Source: Giesbergeria anulus (GTDB taxonomy: Bacteria > Pseudomonadota > Gammaproteobacteria > Burkholderiales > Burkholderiaceae_C). Taken from it: DNA of 64,000 nucleotides. The position numbers were made by a program, and so were the translations under genes. Shown piece by piece: positions 44,514 through 53,917 of this stretch; position 1 is the first letter of the stretch; every line of letters begins with the position of its first letter. Location of the stretch: positions 124,001 through 188,000 of the forward strand of contig NZ_FOGD01000004.1 of assembly GCF_900111115.1 (NCBI RefSeq), read 5' to 3'. The notes under the pieces were generated by a model. That model was not told the origin of the DNA. It did no database searches and saw only the letters and a program-made list of their open reading frames with translations.

Positions 44514-46460
44514 TCAGGCAGCGGCTTTCACCGGGGTGAATGTTTTGGCATCCGAGAGCTTGAGCGTGGCACTGACACTGCCAGTGCGGCCATCCTCAAA
44601 CTTGACCACGGTCTCAATAAATTGCTCGGTACGATTGGCATACAGTGCATCGACCAGTACGCTGTATTTGTCGGCAATAAAGCCACGGCGCACCTTGTTG
44701 GTACGGGTGAGTTCTCCATCGTCGGCGTCTAGCTCTTTGTGCAAAATCAAGAAACGGCTGATCTGGCTGCCTGCCAACAGCACATCGCTGGCCAGATCGG
44801 CGTTGGTCTTTTCTACGCACTCACGGATAAATTCATAGACTTCGGGCTTTTGCGCCAAATCGGTGTAACCGGCATAGGGCAAGTTGCGCCGCTCGGCCCA
44901 GTTGCCCATAGCGTCAAAGTCGATGTTGATCATCACGCACACGCGGTCGCGGCCATCACCCAAGGCCACCACTTCTTTGATGTGCGGGAAAAACTTGAGT
45001 TTGTTCTCGACATACTTGGGCGCAAACATGGCCCCATCGTGGGCACCACCCTTGAGGCGGCCCACGTCTTTGACGCGGTCAATGATTTTGAGGTGGCCAT
45101 TGGCATCCAAGAAGCCCGCATCGCTGGTGTGGTACCAACCATCAGGTGTGAGCACTTCTGCCGTGGCGGCGGGATTTTTGTAATACTCTTTGAGCAGCCC
45201 AGCGGACTTGACCAAAATCTCGCCGTTGTCGGCCACCTTGATTTGCACGCCCCGAATGGGCACGCCCACGGTGTCGGCACGGGCTTGGTCATCGGGGTGC
45301 AGGCAGACAAACACCGCTGTTTCGGTGGAGCCGTAAAGCTGCTTGAGGTTGATGCCGATGGAGCGGTAAAAGGTAAACAAATCAGGGCCAATGGCCTCAC
45401 CGGCGGTGTAGGCTACGCGCACCCGTGAGAAACCCAAGTTGTTGCGCAGTGGGCCATAAACCAGCCAATCGCCCACCATGTATTTGAGCTTGTCGATGGC
45501 GCTAACGCTTTCGCCATTCATCAGCGCGGGGCCGACGCGGCGGGCCAGTGCCATGCAGGACTCAAACATTTTGCGCTTGAGGTTGCCAGCATCTTCCATG
45601 CGGATGGTGACGCTAGTCAGCAGCCCTTCAAAGACACGCGGCGGCGCAAAGTAGTAGGTGGGGCCAATTTCTTTGAGGTCGATGTTGACCGTGCTGGCAG
45701 ATTCTGGGCAGTTGACCACGTAGCCGCAGGCCAGCCATTGGGCATAGCTAAAGATGTTTTGGCCAATCCAGGCCAGTGGCAGGTAGGCCAGCACTTCTTC
45801 GGCGCTGGTGAGCTTGTCAAACTCGGCGCCGGCGGTGGCGCGGTCGAGCAGCGTGTTGTGGGTATGCACCACGCCCTTGGGGTTGCCGGTGGTGCCTGAG
45901 GTAAAGAACATGGCAGCCACATCTTGCGGCTGGGTTTTGCTCACTTCGTTGCGGAACCACTGTGGATTTTTGCTGGCAAAGGCGCTGCCCGCTTCAATCA
46001 GGGTGTCAAAAGCGGCCAGCCCCGGCTCGCTGTATTTACGCAGGCCACGCGGGTCATCGTAGTAAATATGCGAGATAGCGGGGCAGCGGTCGCGGATTTC
46101 GAGCAGCTTGTCTACCTGCTCTTGGTCTTCGACCACAGCAAAGCGCACTTCGGCGTTGTTAAGGGGGTAGACGCACTCGGCGGCCACGGCATCTTGGTAC
46201 AAGGGCACCGGAATGGCACCCAAGGATTGCACGGCCAACATGGTGGCGTACAGGCGGGGCCGGTTGGCCCCAATCACCACCATATGCTCGCCCCGGCCTA
46301 AGCCAGCTTGGTGCAGGCCAGCGGCCACTTGCTCTACCAGACGAGCTAAGGCTGCCCAGCTGTGGGTCTGCCAGATGCCATATTCTTTTTCGCGCAGTGC
46401 CGGGGCATCGGGGCGCTCGGCAGCGTGCTGAAGTAGCAGTTGCGGAAACGTGGTCTTCAT
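44514..46460 (-). CDS. Long-chain-type acyl-CoA synthetase (AMP-forming), 648 aa
   Basis: Adenylate-forming ligase of the FadD/FAA1 type. P-loop motif FFTSGTTGNPKGVVHTH, A5-like QLYGSTETAVFVC and YHTSDAGFLDANGHL are present. It heads the livGHM-binding protein-livF-PaaK-like run, so two different CoA ligases flank one transporter. ATG at 46460 follows AGGATCCGGA; a start seven codons earlier is less likely. Upstream at 46561-46585 lies an imperfect dyad CAATTTGTC/GACAATTG. Confidence 0.88.
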   Translation of the reverse strand: MKTTFPQLLLQHAAERPDAPALREKEYGIWQTHSWAALARLVEQVAAGLHQAGLGRGEHMVVIGANRPRLYATMLAVQSLGAIPVPLYQDAVAAECVYPLNNAEVRFAVVEDQEQVDKLLEIRDRCPAISHIYYDDPRGLRKYSEPGLAAFDTLIEAGSAFASKNPQWFRNEVSKTQPQDVAAMFFTSGTTGNPKGVVHTHNTLLDRATAGAEFDKLTSAEEVLAYLPLAWIGQNIFSYAQWLACGYVVNCPESASTVNIDLKEIGPTYYFAPPRVFEGLLTSVTIRMEDAGNLKRKMFESCMALARRVGPALMNGESVSAIDKLKYMVGDWLVYGPLRNNLGFSRVRVAYTAGEAIGPDLFTFYRSIGINLKQLYGSTETAVFVCLHPDDQARADTVGVPIRGVQIKVADNGEILVKSAGLLKEYYKNPAATAEVLTPDGWYHTSDAGFLDANGHLKIIDRVKDVGRLKGGAHDGAMFAPKYVENKLKFFPHIKEVVALGDGRDRVCVMINIDFDAMGNWAERRNLPYAGYTDLAQKPEVYEFIRECVEKTNADLASDVLLAGSQISRFLILHKELDADDGELTRTNKVRRGFIADKYSVLVDALYANRTEQFIETVVKFEDGRTGSVSATLKLSDAKTFTPVKAAA

Positions 46461-46629
46461 TCCGGATCCTAAAAGGTTCAAGGGGTGGCCGGTCAGGCCA
46501 ACGCTGGCAGGCCACGTGGGCCTACAACTCTGCCCGGAATGGTAGGGAGCAATTTGACGCCAATTTGTCTTTACGACGACAATTGCAGGGTTTGTCCTTG
46601 TTGGGTAAAACCCTTGTTTTGCTGATAGA

Positions 46630-47817
46630 TCAGCGCATCAAGCGTCCATCGCGCCCCACCACCGTCAACTCAACAAAGCGCGAGGCACTGCGGTCGGGCG
46701 TAGTGGCGTGGATCTCAAAGCCGCCCAAATCCCACTTTTTTAGCCCCCAACTGGCATCCATAAAGGCACTGCGGCTGGCCCCCTTGCCAGCGCGTTGGAG
46801 TATTTCGGCAAATGTTCGTGCATTGATATAGCCCTCCAGTGCCAAATGTGAAGGTGTCGCTTGGGCATCGAAGTTTTTGAGTGCCTTGACAAAATCGCGC
46901 GCCACTGCGGTGGACGCATTGGTGGGCAAAGGCACTACTTGGGAGATAGCCATCCCCAGCGCATCGGCACCTAAGGCTTTAATATTGGCCGATGTGCCCA
47001 GCACAGACAAAGCATAGAGACTGACGCCCCGGCGCAGTTTGCGAAACTCTTTGATGAACTCCAGCCCCGGCTTACCTGCCAGCCCGACCAGCACCGCCTC
47101 AGGGTTGCTCTCGGCCAGCAGGGCAGCGGCTTTGGCGGCATCAGCCGCATTGCTTTCTACTGTGGTGGCGATGGCATCGGGTAGCTTGGCCCGGCGCATG
47201 GCTGCCTCAGCACCCGTAAACACCTCGCGGCCAAAGGTATTGTTTTGGTAGGCAATACCGATACGCTGGATGCCAATGGTAGCCAAGTGCTGCACAAGCC
47301 GCTCGGCTTCGTCGGCATAGCTGGCCCGGATGTTAAACGCATGGCGCGCACCGGCCACCCGCGAGACTTGCCCACCAGTTAACGGGGTAAAAAAGGGCAT
47401 ATTGCCATCCTTGAGCCGGGGCATCATCTCCTCGACCATGGGTGTGCCAAAGCAATTGAACAGCGCAAAACAGTCTGAGTCGTTCAAGAACTTTTCCAGA
47501 TTGAGCATGGCTTTGGGCACCTCGTAGGCATCGTCCAAAGTTTCAAGCTTGATCTGGCGTCCATGAACGCCACCGCGCGCATTGATGGCGTGAAATGCAG
47601 CCATTGCGCCTTGGTGTAGTGCAGAGCCCAGATCGCCCAGTGGCCCAGTAAGGGCGGTGGTTTGGCAAATTTTTAACGATGTCTCTTGTGCCCAAGCCGA
47701 GGGTAAGGTGCAACAAGCAGGCAAGGCCACGGCACTGGCTAGAAAACGACGGCGGGCCAGACTGACCGGTGCGGCACGAGAAGCTATCTCTGTATCTGTA
47801 ATAGTTTGAGATGTCAT
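46630..47817 (-). CDS. ABC transporter substrate-binding protein with twin-arginine signal, 395 aa
   Basis: Type I periplasmic binding protein (LKICQTTALTGPLGDLGSALHQG; GGVHGRQIKLETLDDAY; RIGIAYQNNTFGREVF). The N-terminus has ARRRFLASAVALPACC, matching a Tat consensus, so it may be exported folded. It is the second binding protein of the Liv region and differs from the one at 40289, which could widen the range of imported acids. Start MTSQTITDTE chosen over upstream options. Confidence 0.86.
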   Translation of the reverse strand: MTSQTITDTEIASRAAPVSLARRRFLASAVALPACCTLPSAWAQETSLKICQTTALTGPLGDLGSALHQGAMAAFHAINARGGVHGRQIKLETLDDAYEVPKAMLNLEKFLNDSDCFALFNCFGTPMVEEMMPRLKDGNMPFFTPLTGGQVSRVAGARHAFNIRASYADEAERLVQHLATIGIQRIGIAYQNNTFGREVFTGAEAAMRRAKLPDAIATTVESNAADAAKAAALLAESNPEAVLVGLAGKPGLEFIKEFRKLRRGVSLYALSVLGTSANIKALGADALGMAISQVVPLPTNASTAVARDFVKALKNFDAQATPSHLALEGYINARTFAEILQRAGKGASRSAFMDASWGLKKWDLGGFEIHATTPDRSASRFVELTVVGRDGRLMR

Positions 47818-47996
47818 GGGGGTCAACTCGACAATGGAGGGCAAGAGGCTTGCAGACATAAAAGAAGAGGCTGCATGGTGGCCCACAGCGCATACTTGGG
47901 CTTTGCATCACCATGCAGTGTGCAAGCAAAAGCTGTCTTGTTCCCGACAATGTGTCTCATGGAAATCCCGCATTAACCCTTGCTTTGTATCGCTCC

Positions 47997-48743
47997 ATGT
48001 CCCAAGAGTTGTCTTTGCACCAGCGTCGGCGCACGCCCACCGCCGAAGAAATTAACGGTATCCCTTGGCTGGCCCCCCTGCATGCCCACGAGCGCGAGCG
48101 CGCCATTGCGGCGTTGCAGGTGGGCGATGCCAGCCCCGGTGACTATGTGTGCCGCTTAGGCCGCCCTGTGACCTACTGGTTTGGTGTAGTTGAAGGGTTG
48201 CTCAAGATGAGCAGTGACCATGCCGATGGCAGCACCATGACGTTTGCTGGCTTGCCCCCTGGAGGCTGGTTTGGCGAGGGTACTGCCATGAAACGCGAAC
48301 CGTACCGCTACAACGTGCAGGCGCTGCGCAAGAGTGTGGTGGCAGGCTTGCCGATTGATACCTTTCATTGGCTGTTAGACCACTCCATTGGTTTTAACCG
48401 TTTTGTCATGAACCAGCTCAATGAGCGGCTGGGCCAGTTTATTGCCGCCCGCGAGATTGACCGGCTTAACAGCCCCGACTTGCGCGTGGCACGCAGCTTG
48501 GCCGCTTTGTTTAATCCGGTGCTCTATCCCAGTGTGGGCCAAGTGCTGCACATCACGCAGCAGGAACTAGCTTATTTGGTCGGGCTGTCGCGTCAGCGCG
48601 TCAATGAGGCCCTAACAGCGCTGGAGCGCCAAGGAGCCATCCGAGTGGAATACGGCGGCGTGCGGGTGCTGGATTTGGCCGCCCTGCGCTGGCATGTGTT
48701 TCAGGCTGGGGAGCAGGGCAAGCTGGGCCGCAAAAAGCGTTAA
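47997..48743 (+). CDS. Crp/Fnr-family transcriptional regulator, 248 aa
   Basis: N-terminal cyclic-nucleotide-like domain (GDYVCRLGRPVTYWFGVVEG; LPPGGWFGEGTAMKRE) and C-terminal winged HTH (TQQELAYLVGLSRQRVNEAL). It has no FNR-type cysteine cluster at the N-terminus, so the effector may be a small ligand such as an acyl- or aryl-CoA. It is divergent from the Tat-signal binding protein gene with a 179-base gap and is the likely regulator of that cluster. Confidence 0.88.
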   Translation: MSQELSLHQRRRTPTAEEINGIPWLAPLHAHERERAIAALQVGDASPGDYVCRLGRPVTYWFGVVEGLLKMSSDHADGSTMTFAGLPPGGWFGEGTAMKREPYRYNVQALRKSVVAGLPIDTFHWLLDHSIGFNRFVMNQLNERLGQFIAAREIDRLNSPDLRVARSLAALFNPVLYPSVGQVLHITQQELAYLVGLSRQRVNEALTALERQGAIRVEYGGVRVLDLAALRWHVFQAGEQGKLGRKKR

Positions 48744-48838
48744 CCTTTACAAACTCCAGCACAGCGGGGTCACTCATTTGCAGAGTCTGTGCTTAAGAGT
48801 TATAACAAACGCCTTCGATAAAGATATAGATTCTGCCT

Positions 48839-49780
48839 ATGACTTGCACGCCCTTGCTCCCCCCCCGTCTACTCTGGTTGGCTGTGCTGCCTTGGGCACT
48901 GGCAGGCTGTGCTACCACGCCCAGTTCAGAGCTTAATAACACCTACGCCACCAACCCGGCCCACCCTGCCCAGACTCGGCCACAAATGCAAGCCCCTGAG
49001 CTGCTAGCCGTGACGGCCTCGATGGAGCTGATCCGTTTTCAGGCCAAGCAGCCCCGGCAGATTTTGCAGCGCCAGCGCATCCGTGGTCTGCCCGCAGACC
49101 AGCAGTTGGTAGGCATTGATTTTCGGGTAGCACGTGGCGTACTGTATGCGCTGTCGCGGCAAGGACAGCTCTACACCCTAGATGTGCAAAATGCCACACT
49201 GCACCCGGTAGGCTCTGCGGCCATGTCTTTGCCAGTAGGCAGTTTTGGCCTAGACTTTAATCCTACGGTCGATCGCCTGCGTGTGGTGGGCCCCAGTGGC
49301 CTGAATCTGCGTTTGCACCCCGACACGGGCCAAGTGGTGGATGGAGACCCAGCACAGCCCGGCGTGCAAACCGATGGCAAGCTCCATTACGCGCCCGGCG
49401 ATGCCTATGCCGGACGCCAACCCGACCTTGCCGCTGCCGCCTACACCTACAACCAGCACAATGACAAGCTAACCACCAACTACGCCATCGACAAAACCCT
49501 AGGCACCTTGGTGGTGCAAGGCTCGCTCGAAGGCACACAGCCAGTCATCTCGCCCAACACTGGACAACTGCACACCATTGGCCCCTTGGGGCTGGGGGCA
49601 CTGGCCGATGCCAGCTTCGATATTTCTGATGTGTCCAACCAAGCGCTGGCTGCGGTGCGGGGCATCTCCACTTCTGCCGTCACCAGCCTGTACCAGATTG
49701 ATTTGGCCACAGGCCGCGCTGCAGCCCTGGGTATTGTGGGAGAGGGAGAGGCGCTGCTGGGCATCGCCATTGCGCCATGA
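48839..49780 (+). CDS. DUF4394 lipoprotein, 313 aa
   Basis: A lipoprotein signal (LPWALAGC, Cys about 24) anchors it to a membrane. The mature part has the repeated, beta-rich blocks of the DUF4394 family (LVGIDFRVARGVLYALSRQGQLY; SFGLDFNPTVDRLRVVG; ASFDISDVSNQALAA), which suggests a propeller-like fold. Function unknown. Its stop overlaps the start of the cupredoxin gene by four bases. Confidence 0.85.
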   Translation: MTCTPLLPPRLLWLAVLPWALAGCATTPSSELNNTYATNPAHPAQTRPQMQAPELLAVTASMELIRFQAKQPRQILQRQRIRGLPADQQLVGIDFRVARGVLYALSRQGQLYTLDVQNATLHPVGSAAMSLPVGSFGLDFNPTVDRLRVVGPSGLNLRLHPDTGQVVDGDPAQPGVQTDGKLHYAPGDAYAGRQPDLAAAAYTYNQHNDKLTTNYAIDKTLGTLVVQGSLEGTQPVISPNTGQLHTIGPLGLGALADASFDISDVSNQALAAVRGISTSAVTSLYQIDLATGRAAALGIVGEGEALLGIAIAP

Positions 49781-50394
49781 AGCTACGACACCACACCACG
49801 GCCATGCTGTGCGCCAGCTGGGGTTTGCTGATGGGCGCGCACGCTGGCAGCGTGCAGGTAGCTGTGCAATCGCCCACCGGCCAGCCACTGGGGCAAGCCG
49901 TGGTCTTTTTGGAGTCAGCCCAAGCACGGCGGCAGGTTAAACCCCTGCCCGCCCTAGAAATGGCCCAAGATAACAAACGCTTTATCCCGCAAGTGCTGGT
50001 GGTTCCAGTGGGTAGCGAGGTGGCTTTTCCGAATCGAGACACCGTGCGCCACCATGTGTACTCTTTCTCGGCGGCCAAAAAGTTTGAGCTGAAGCTCTAC
50101 AGCGGCACCCCCACCGCGCCCGTGCGCTTTGAGCAGCCCGGCGTGGTGGCCCTAGGTTGCAATATCCACGATCAGATGGTGGGCTGGATTGTCGTGCTCG
50201 ATACCCCCTACTATGCGCAAACGGCTGCCGACACGGGCCGAGTACAAATCGACCAAGTGCCCGCTGGCAACTACCGGCTGAGGGTATGGCATCCGCACCT
50301 GCCGGTGCATACACCCGTGCCAGACCTGCCCATTACCGTCGGAACCACGGATACCGTCGCGACCACTGTGCAACTCAAGGAGCTGGCACCTTGA
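49777..50394 (+). CDS. Periplasmic cupredoxin-like protein ('methylamine utilization' family), 205 aa
   Basis: Signal peptide ends about AHA (residue 23). Copper ligands of a type 1 site can be placed: His in RDTVRHHVYSF, then Cys, His and Met in GCNIHDQMVGW. A C-terminal beta domain (VPAGNYRLRVWHP) follows. It overlaps the lipoprotein gene (ATGA) and the sensor gene (TTGA), so all three proteins should be made together, pointing to copper or redox sensing. Confidence 0.85.
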   Translation: MKLRHHTTAMLCASWGLLMGAHAGSVQVAVQSPTGQPLGQAVVFLESAQARRQVKPLPALEMAQDNKRFIPQVLVVPVGSEVAFPNRDTVRHHVYSFSAAKKFELKLYSGTPTAPVRFEQPGVVALGCNIHDQMVGWIVVLDTPYYAQTAADTGRVQIDQVPAGNYRLRVWHPHLPVHTPVPDLPITVGTTDTVATTVQLKELAP

Positions 50395-52766
50395 ACTGGC
50401 GTCTGGCTACCCTGTCCCGCAGCTTGATTGCACGGCTGGTTGGGATTTCACTGCTGCTGTTGTTGCTGGTACAAATGGCTGGTTTTGCCTTGGTGCGCAA
50501 CAGCATCGACCGCAATGCCCGTAGCCAAATTGCCCACACCCTCGATACCGATGAGAACGTCTGGCGTCGCCTGCTAGAGCAAAACGCCGAACGGCTGCGC
50601 CAAGGCGCGACCTTACTGACCGCCGACTATGGCTTTCGCACCGCCGTGGGCTCTGGCGATCAGCACACCATACAGTCTGCCCTAGAAAACCACGGCCAGC
50701 GCATGGGCGCTGCGGTGGTGGCGCTACTCGATACCCAGTTACAGGTGCGCAGCGTCAGCAGCGACAAAGGACTGGGCACCTTTGACCAAGCACTGGCCCA
50801 AGTGTTGCCCACCCTGTCTGCCAGTGAGCAAAGCAGCCAGATCAGCACCGTTCATGGTCTGCCATACCAGTTTGTGCTGGTACCCATGCGTGCGCCGGTG
50901 CTGGTGGGTTGGGTGCTGATGGGCTTTCCCATCAACCAGCCCTTGGCCGATGAGATGCAGCAACTGCTGGCTGTGCAAGTGGCCCTGCGTGTGCATGGCA
51001 CCGATGGTCAATGGGGGGTACCCGTCAGTACCCTGAGCGCTCCAGCCCTTGCAGCACTGCGCAAGCATAGCAGCGAGGCAGTGACCGAGCTAACCCACGG
51101 TCACGATACCCTGCTGGTGCGCTCGATGGCCTTGGGCCAAGAAGGCCCTGAGCAGGCCCAAGCCCTGCTGCTGCGTTCGGTGGATGCCGTGGTGGCACCA
51201 TATCGGCAATTGCAATGGTTACTGGCTGCCATCACCCTGACCGGCCTAGTGCTGTTTGCGTTGGGGCACGGCTTGATGGCCCGCTGGGTGACTACGCCGC
51301 TGCGCTCGTTGGTGCTGGGCACCCAGCGCATTTCACGCGGCGAGTACGACATGCCCGTGGAGCACACCGAGCGCCGTGATGAGATTGGCCTGTTGGCGCG
51401 CTCCTTTGACCGTATGCGCATTGACATTGCCGAGCAGCAGGCAGAAATCCGCCATCTGGCCTATTGGGATCGCTTGACTGGCCTACCCAACCGCGAGCGC
51501 TTTCGCAACACCGTGCTGGCGGCCATTTCTGCCCATGCCGACTATAGCCCCGAAGTCACGAGCTTAGCTGTCATCACGCTCGATTTGGATCGCTTTAAGC
51601 ATGTGAATGATGTGCTGGGCCATGCCTTTGGTGACAAGCTGCTGCAAGCGGTGGCCAAGCGGCTGCGCGAGCAGATCATGGCGCATGGCGATATGGTGGC
51701 GCGCATGGGCGGCAATGAATTTGCCCTACTGCTGCGGCGCACTGATTCCCATGCCGCGATGGTGGTGGCGTGCAACATTACCCAATCTTTTGAGCGCCCC
51801 TTGGCTTTTGGCGACCAGATGGTAGATTTGAGTGCTGGCATTGGCATTGCCTGCTGGCCGCAAGATGCCAGTGATGTGGATACGCTGCTCAACCGCTCTG
51901 AGATTGCCATGTACGCGGCCAAGCGCAAACTCAACGGGCCGCAGCTTTATGACCCGATCATGGACTCGTCTAGCGCACAAACGCTGTCGCTGCTTACTGA
52001 GCTGCGCCGCGCCATTGAGCGCAACGAACTGCGCCTGTACTTGCAGCCCAAGGTGCCGCTACAAGGCAAACCTGGCTTGGCCGTGGAGGCATTGGTGCGT
52101 TGGCAGCACCCGCAGCGTGGTTTGGTGCCACCGATGGACTTCATCCCGTTTGCTGAGCAAACCGGCTTTGTGCGCCAACTCACGCTGTGGATGTTTGAGG
52201 AATCGGCGCGCCTGCTGGCCGACCCACGCACCCAAGGCATGGGCCTGCGCATTTCGGTCAATCTGTCTACGCGCGACCTGCTCGACCCCGAATTGTGCGA
52301 ACGCCTGCAAGCCATGCTGGTGCGCCACGGAGTACTGCCACAAGGCTTTTGCCTCGAAATCACTGAAAGCGCGATCATGGACGACCCGCAGCGCGCCGAG
52401 GCCATGCTTAACCGCCTATCGCAGCACGGCTTTAAGCTCTCAATTGACGATTTTGGCACCGGCTACTCCTCGCTGGGCTACCTCAAGCGGCTGCCGGTGG
52501 ATGAGCTGAAGATCGATAAATCTTTTGTCATGGGCATGGAGCACGACCACGATGACGAGATGATCGTGCGCTCGACTATTGATCTGGCCCACAATCTGGG
52601 GCTGACCGTGGTGGCCGAGGGGGTAGAAAATGCCGCCATTTTGGAGCGCTTGCGCGCCCTGTCTTGCGATGAAGCTCAGGGCTACCATGTCAGCCGCCCG
52701 GTGCCGGTCGATGCCTTTTTGTCATGGCATGCCCAACGCGCTTGGGCGCAAGAGACAGGCCGCTGA
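50391..52766 (+). CDS. Membrane sensor with HAMP, GGDEF and EAL domains, 791 aa
   Basis: TM1 about 10-32, a periplasmic Cache-like domain to about 265, TM2 about 268-290, HAMP, then GGDEF and EAL. The cyclase loop is RMGGNEFALL (GGNEF), so cyclase activity is doubtful. The EAL domain keeps VEALVRWQHP, CLEITESAIMDD, SIDDFGTGYSSL and VVAEGVE, so c-di-GMP hydrolysis is expected. The start is TTG at 50391, overlapping the previous stop, with AAGGAG eight bases upstream; no ATG fits. Confidence 0.88.
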   Translation: MNWRLATLSRSLIARLVGISLLLLLLVQMAGFALVRNSIDRNARSQIAHTLDTDENVWRRLLEQNAERLRQGATLLTADYGFRTAVGSGDQHTIQSALENHGQRMGAAVVALLDTQLQVRSVSSDKGLGTFDQALAQVLPTLSASEQSSQISTVHGLPYQFVLVPMRAPVLVGWVLMGFPINQPLADEMQQLLAVQVALRVHGTDGQWGVPVSTLSAPALAALRKHSSEAVTELTHGHDTLLVRSMALGQEGPEQAQALLLRSVDAVVAPYRQLQWLLAAITLTGLVLFALGHGLMARWVTTPLRSLVLGTQRISRGEYDMPVEHTERRDEIGLLARSFDRMRIDIAEQQAEIRHLAYWDRLTGLPNRERFRNTVLAAISAHADYSPEVTSLAVITLDLDRFKHVNDVLGHAFGDKLLQAVAKRLREQIMAHGDMVARMGGNEFALLLRRTDSHAAMVVACNITQSFERPLAFGDQMVDLSAGIGIACWPQDASDVDTLLNRSEIAMYAAKRKLNGPQLYDPIMDSSSAQTLSLLTELRRAIERNELRLYLQPKVPLQGKPGLAVEALVRWQHPQRGLVPPMDFIPFAEQTGFVRQLTLWMFEESARLLADPRTQGMGLRISVNLSTRDLLDPELCERLQAMLVRHGVLPQGFCLEITESAIMDDPQRAEAMLNRLSQHGFKLSIDDFGTGYSSLGYLKRLPVDELKIDKSFVMGMEHDHDDEMIVRSTIDLAHNLGLTVVAEGVENAAILERLRALSCDEAQGYHVSRPVPVDAFLSWHAQRAWAQETGR

Positions 52767-52841
52767 TACCCACCCACCACCCTATGCCCCAGCGCCCTGC
52801 CCTCGTACCGCAGGGTGCACCACTGCTTTAGCGATTTTTTC

Positions 52842-53828
52842 ATGTCTTCTGATAATGCCCCCCGCCCCCCGGCTTCGCCCCCCGCTACCAGCACAGGCCG
52901 CCCAGTGCTGCGCCGCCCAAGCATCGTAGCCGCTGCCCCCCCTTTGCGCCCAGCGCGGCCCGCCCCAGCACCTGCGCGCCCGGCGGCTCCTGCCCCATCC
53001 CCTGAAGGCATCCGGCTGAACAAGCGCTTGGCCGAGTTGGGCCTATGCTCGCGCCGTGAGGCTGACGATTGGATTGCCCAAGGCTGGGTGCTGGTCAATG
53101 GTCAAGTAGCGGTGATGGGCACCAAAGTCACGCCGCAAGACCGCGTCGAGGTAGAGCGCGCCGCGCAACGCCAGCAAGACAGCCGCGTCACTATCTTGCT
53201 CAACAAGCCCATTGGCTATGTCTCAGGCCAAGCCGAAGACGGCCACCAACCCGCCGTGGCCCTGATCAACCCGCGCACCCATTGGCGTCAAGATGGCAGC
53301 GGCTTGCGCTTTACTCCGCCCCACCTGCGCGGCTTGGCCCCAGCCGGGCGGCTCGATATTGACTCGGTGGGGTTGCTGGTTCTGACGCAAGATGGCCGCG
53401 TGGCCCGGCAGATCATTGGCGAAGACTCGGTGATGGAAAAAGAATACTTGGTGCGCGTGGTCTATCAGGGGCCGGGGCCGCTGCGCCCTTTGGCCCCCGA
53501 CGAGCGCGCTGCCCCGCTGCTCGAAATCCACGAAAACGATCCGGTCAGTAGCAATGTGCAAGCGGTGTTTCCACGGGCGCAACTGGAGCGCCTGCGCCAC
53601 GGCTTGAGCCTAGACGGCCAGCCACTGCAACCGGCCAAGGTGGAATGGCAAAACCCAGAACAACTGCGCTTTGTGCTGACCGAAGGCAAAAAGCGCCAAA
53701 TCCGGCGCATGTGTGAACTGGTGGGCCTGAAGGTGGTGGGCCTGAAACGCATCCGCATTGGCCGCGTTGTGTTGGGCCAGTTGCCAGTAGGCCAATGGCG
53801 CTATCTGGGGCCACAAGAGCAGTTTTGA
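52842..53828 (+). CDS. RluF/RluB-type 23S rRNA pseudouridine synthase, 328 aa
   Basis: A proline/alanine-rich N-terminal tail (1-60) leads into an S4 domain ([22 protein letters not shown]). The catalytic block is [19 protein letters not shown], and the C-terminal [19 protein letters not shown] is typical. [17 protein letters not shown] is closest to RluF (U2604) proteins. Start MSSDNAPRP chosen by spacing; the tail is of low complexity. Confidence 0.85.
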   Translation: MSSDNAPRPPASPPATSTGRPVLRRPSIVAAAPPLRPARPAPAPARPAAPAPSPEGIRLNKRLAELGLCSRREADDWIAQGWVLVNGQVAVMGTKVTPQDRVEVERAAQRQQDSRVTILLNKPIGYVSGQAEDGHQPAVALINPRTHWRQDGSGLRFTPPHLRGLAPAGRLDIDSVGLLVLTQDGRVARQIIGEDSVMEKEYLVRVVYQGPGPLRPLAPDERAAPLLEIHENDPVSSNVQAVFPRAQLERLRHGLSLDGQPLQPAKVEWQNPEQLRFVLTEGKKRQIRRMCELVGLKVVGLKRIRIGRVVLGQLPVGQWRYLGPQEQF

Positions 53829-53917
53829 ACTGTTATCGCCCTAACGCCCCATAGCCGCGCTACAGTGGCAAATCTTATTTTCTTGCGCCCGCTTATTTGT
53901 TTCTCAGGAGAAATTTC

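Noticed and set aside
50157-50390. Longer ATG start for the GGDEF/EAL sensor
   Set aside because: It would overlap 234 bases of the cupredoxin gene in another frame and lacks homology; TTG at 50391 has AAGGAG.
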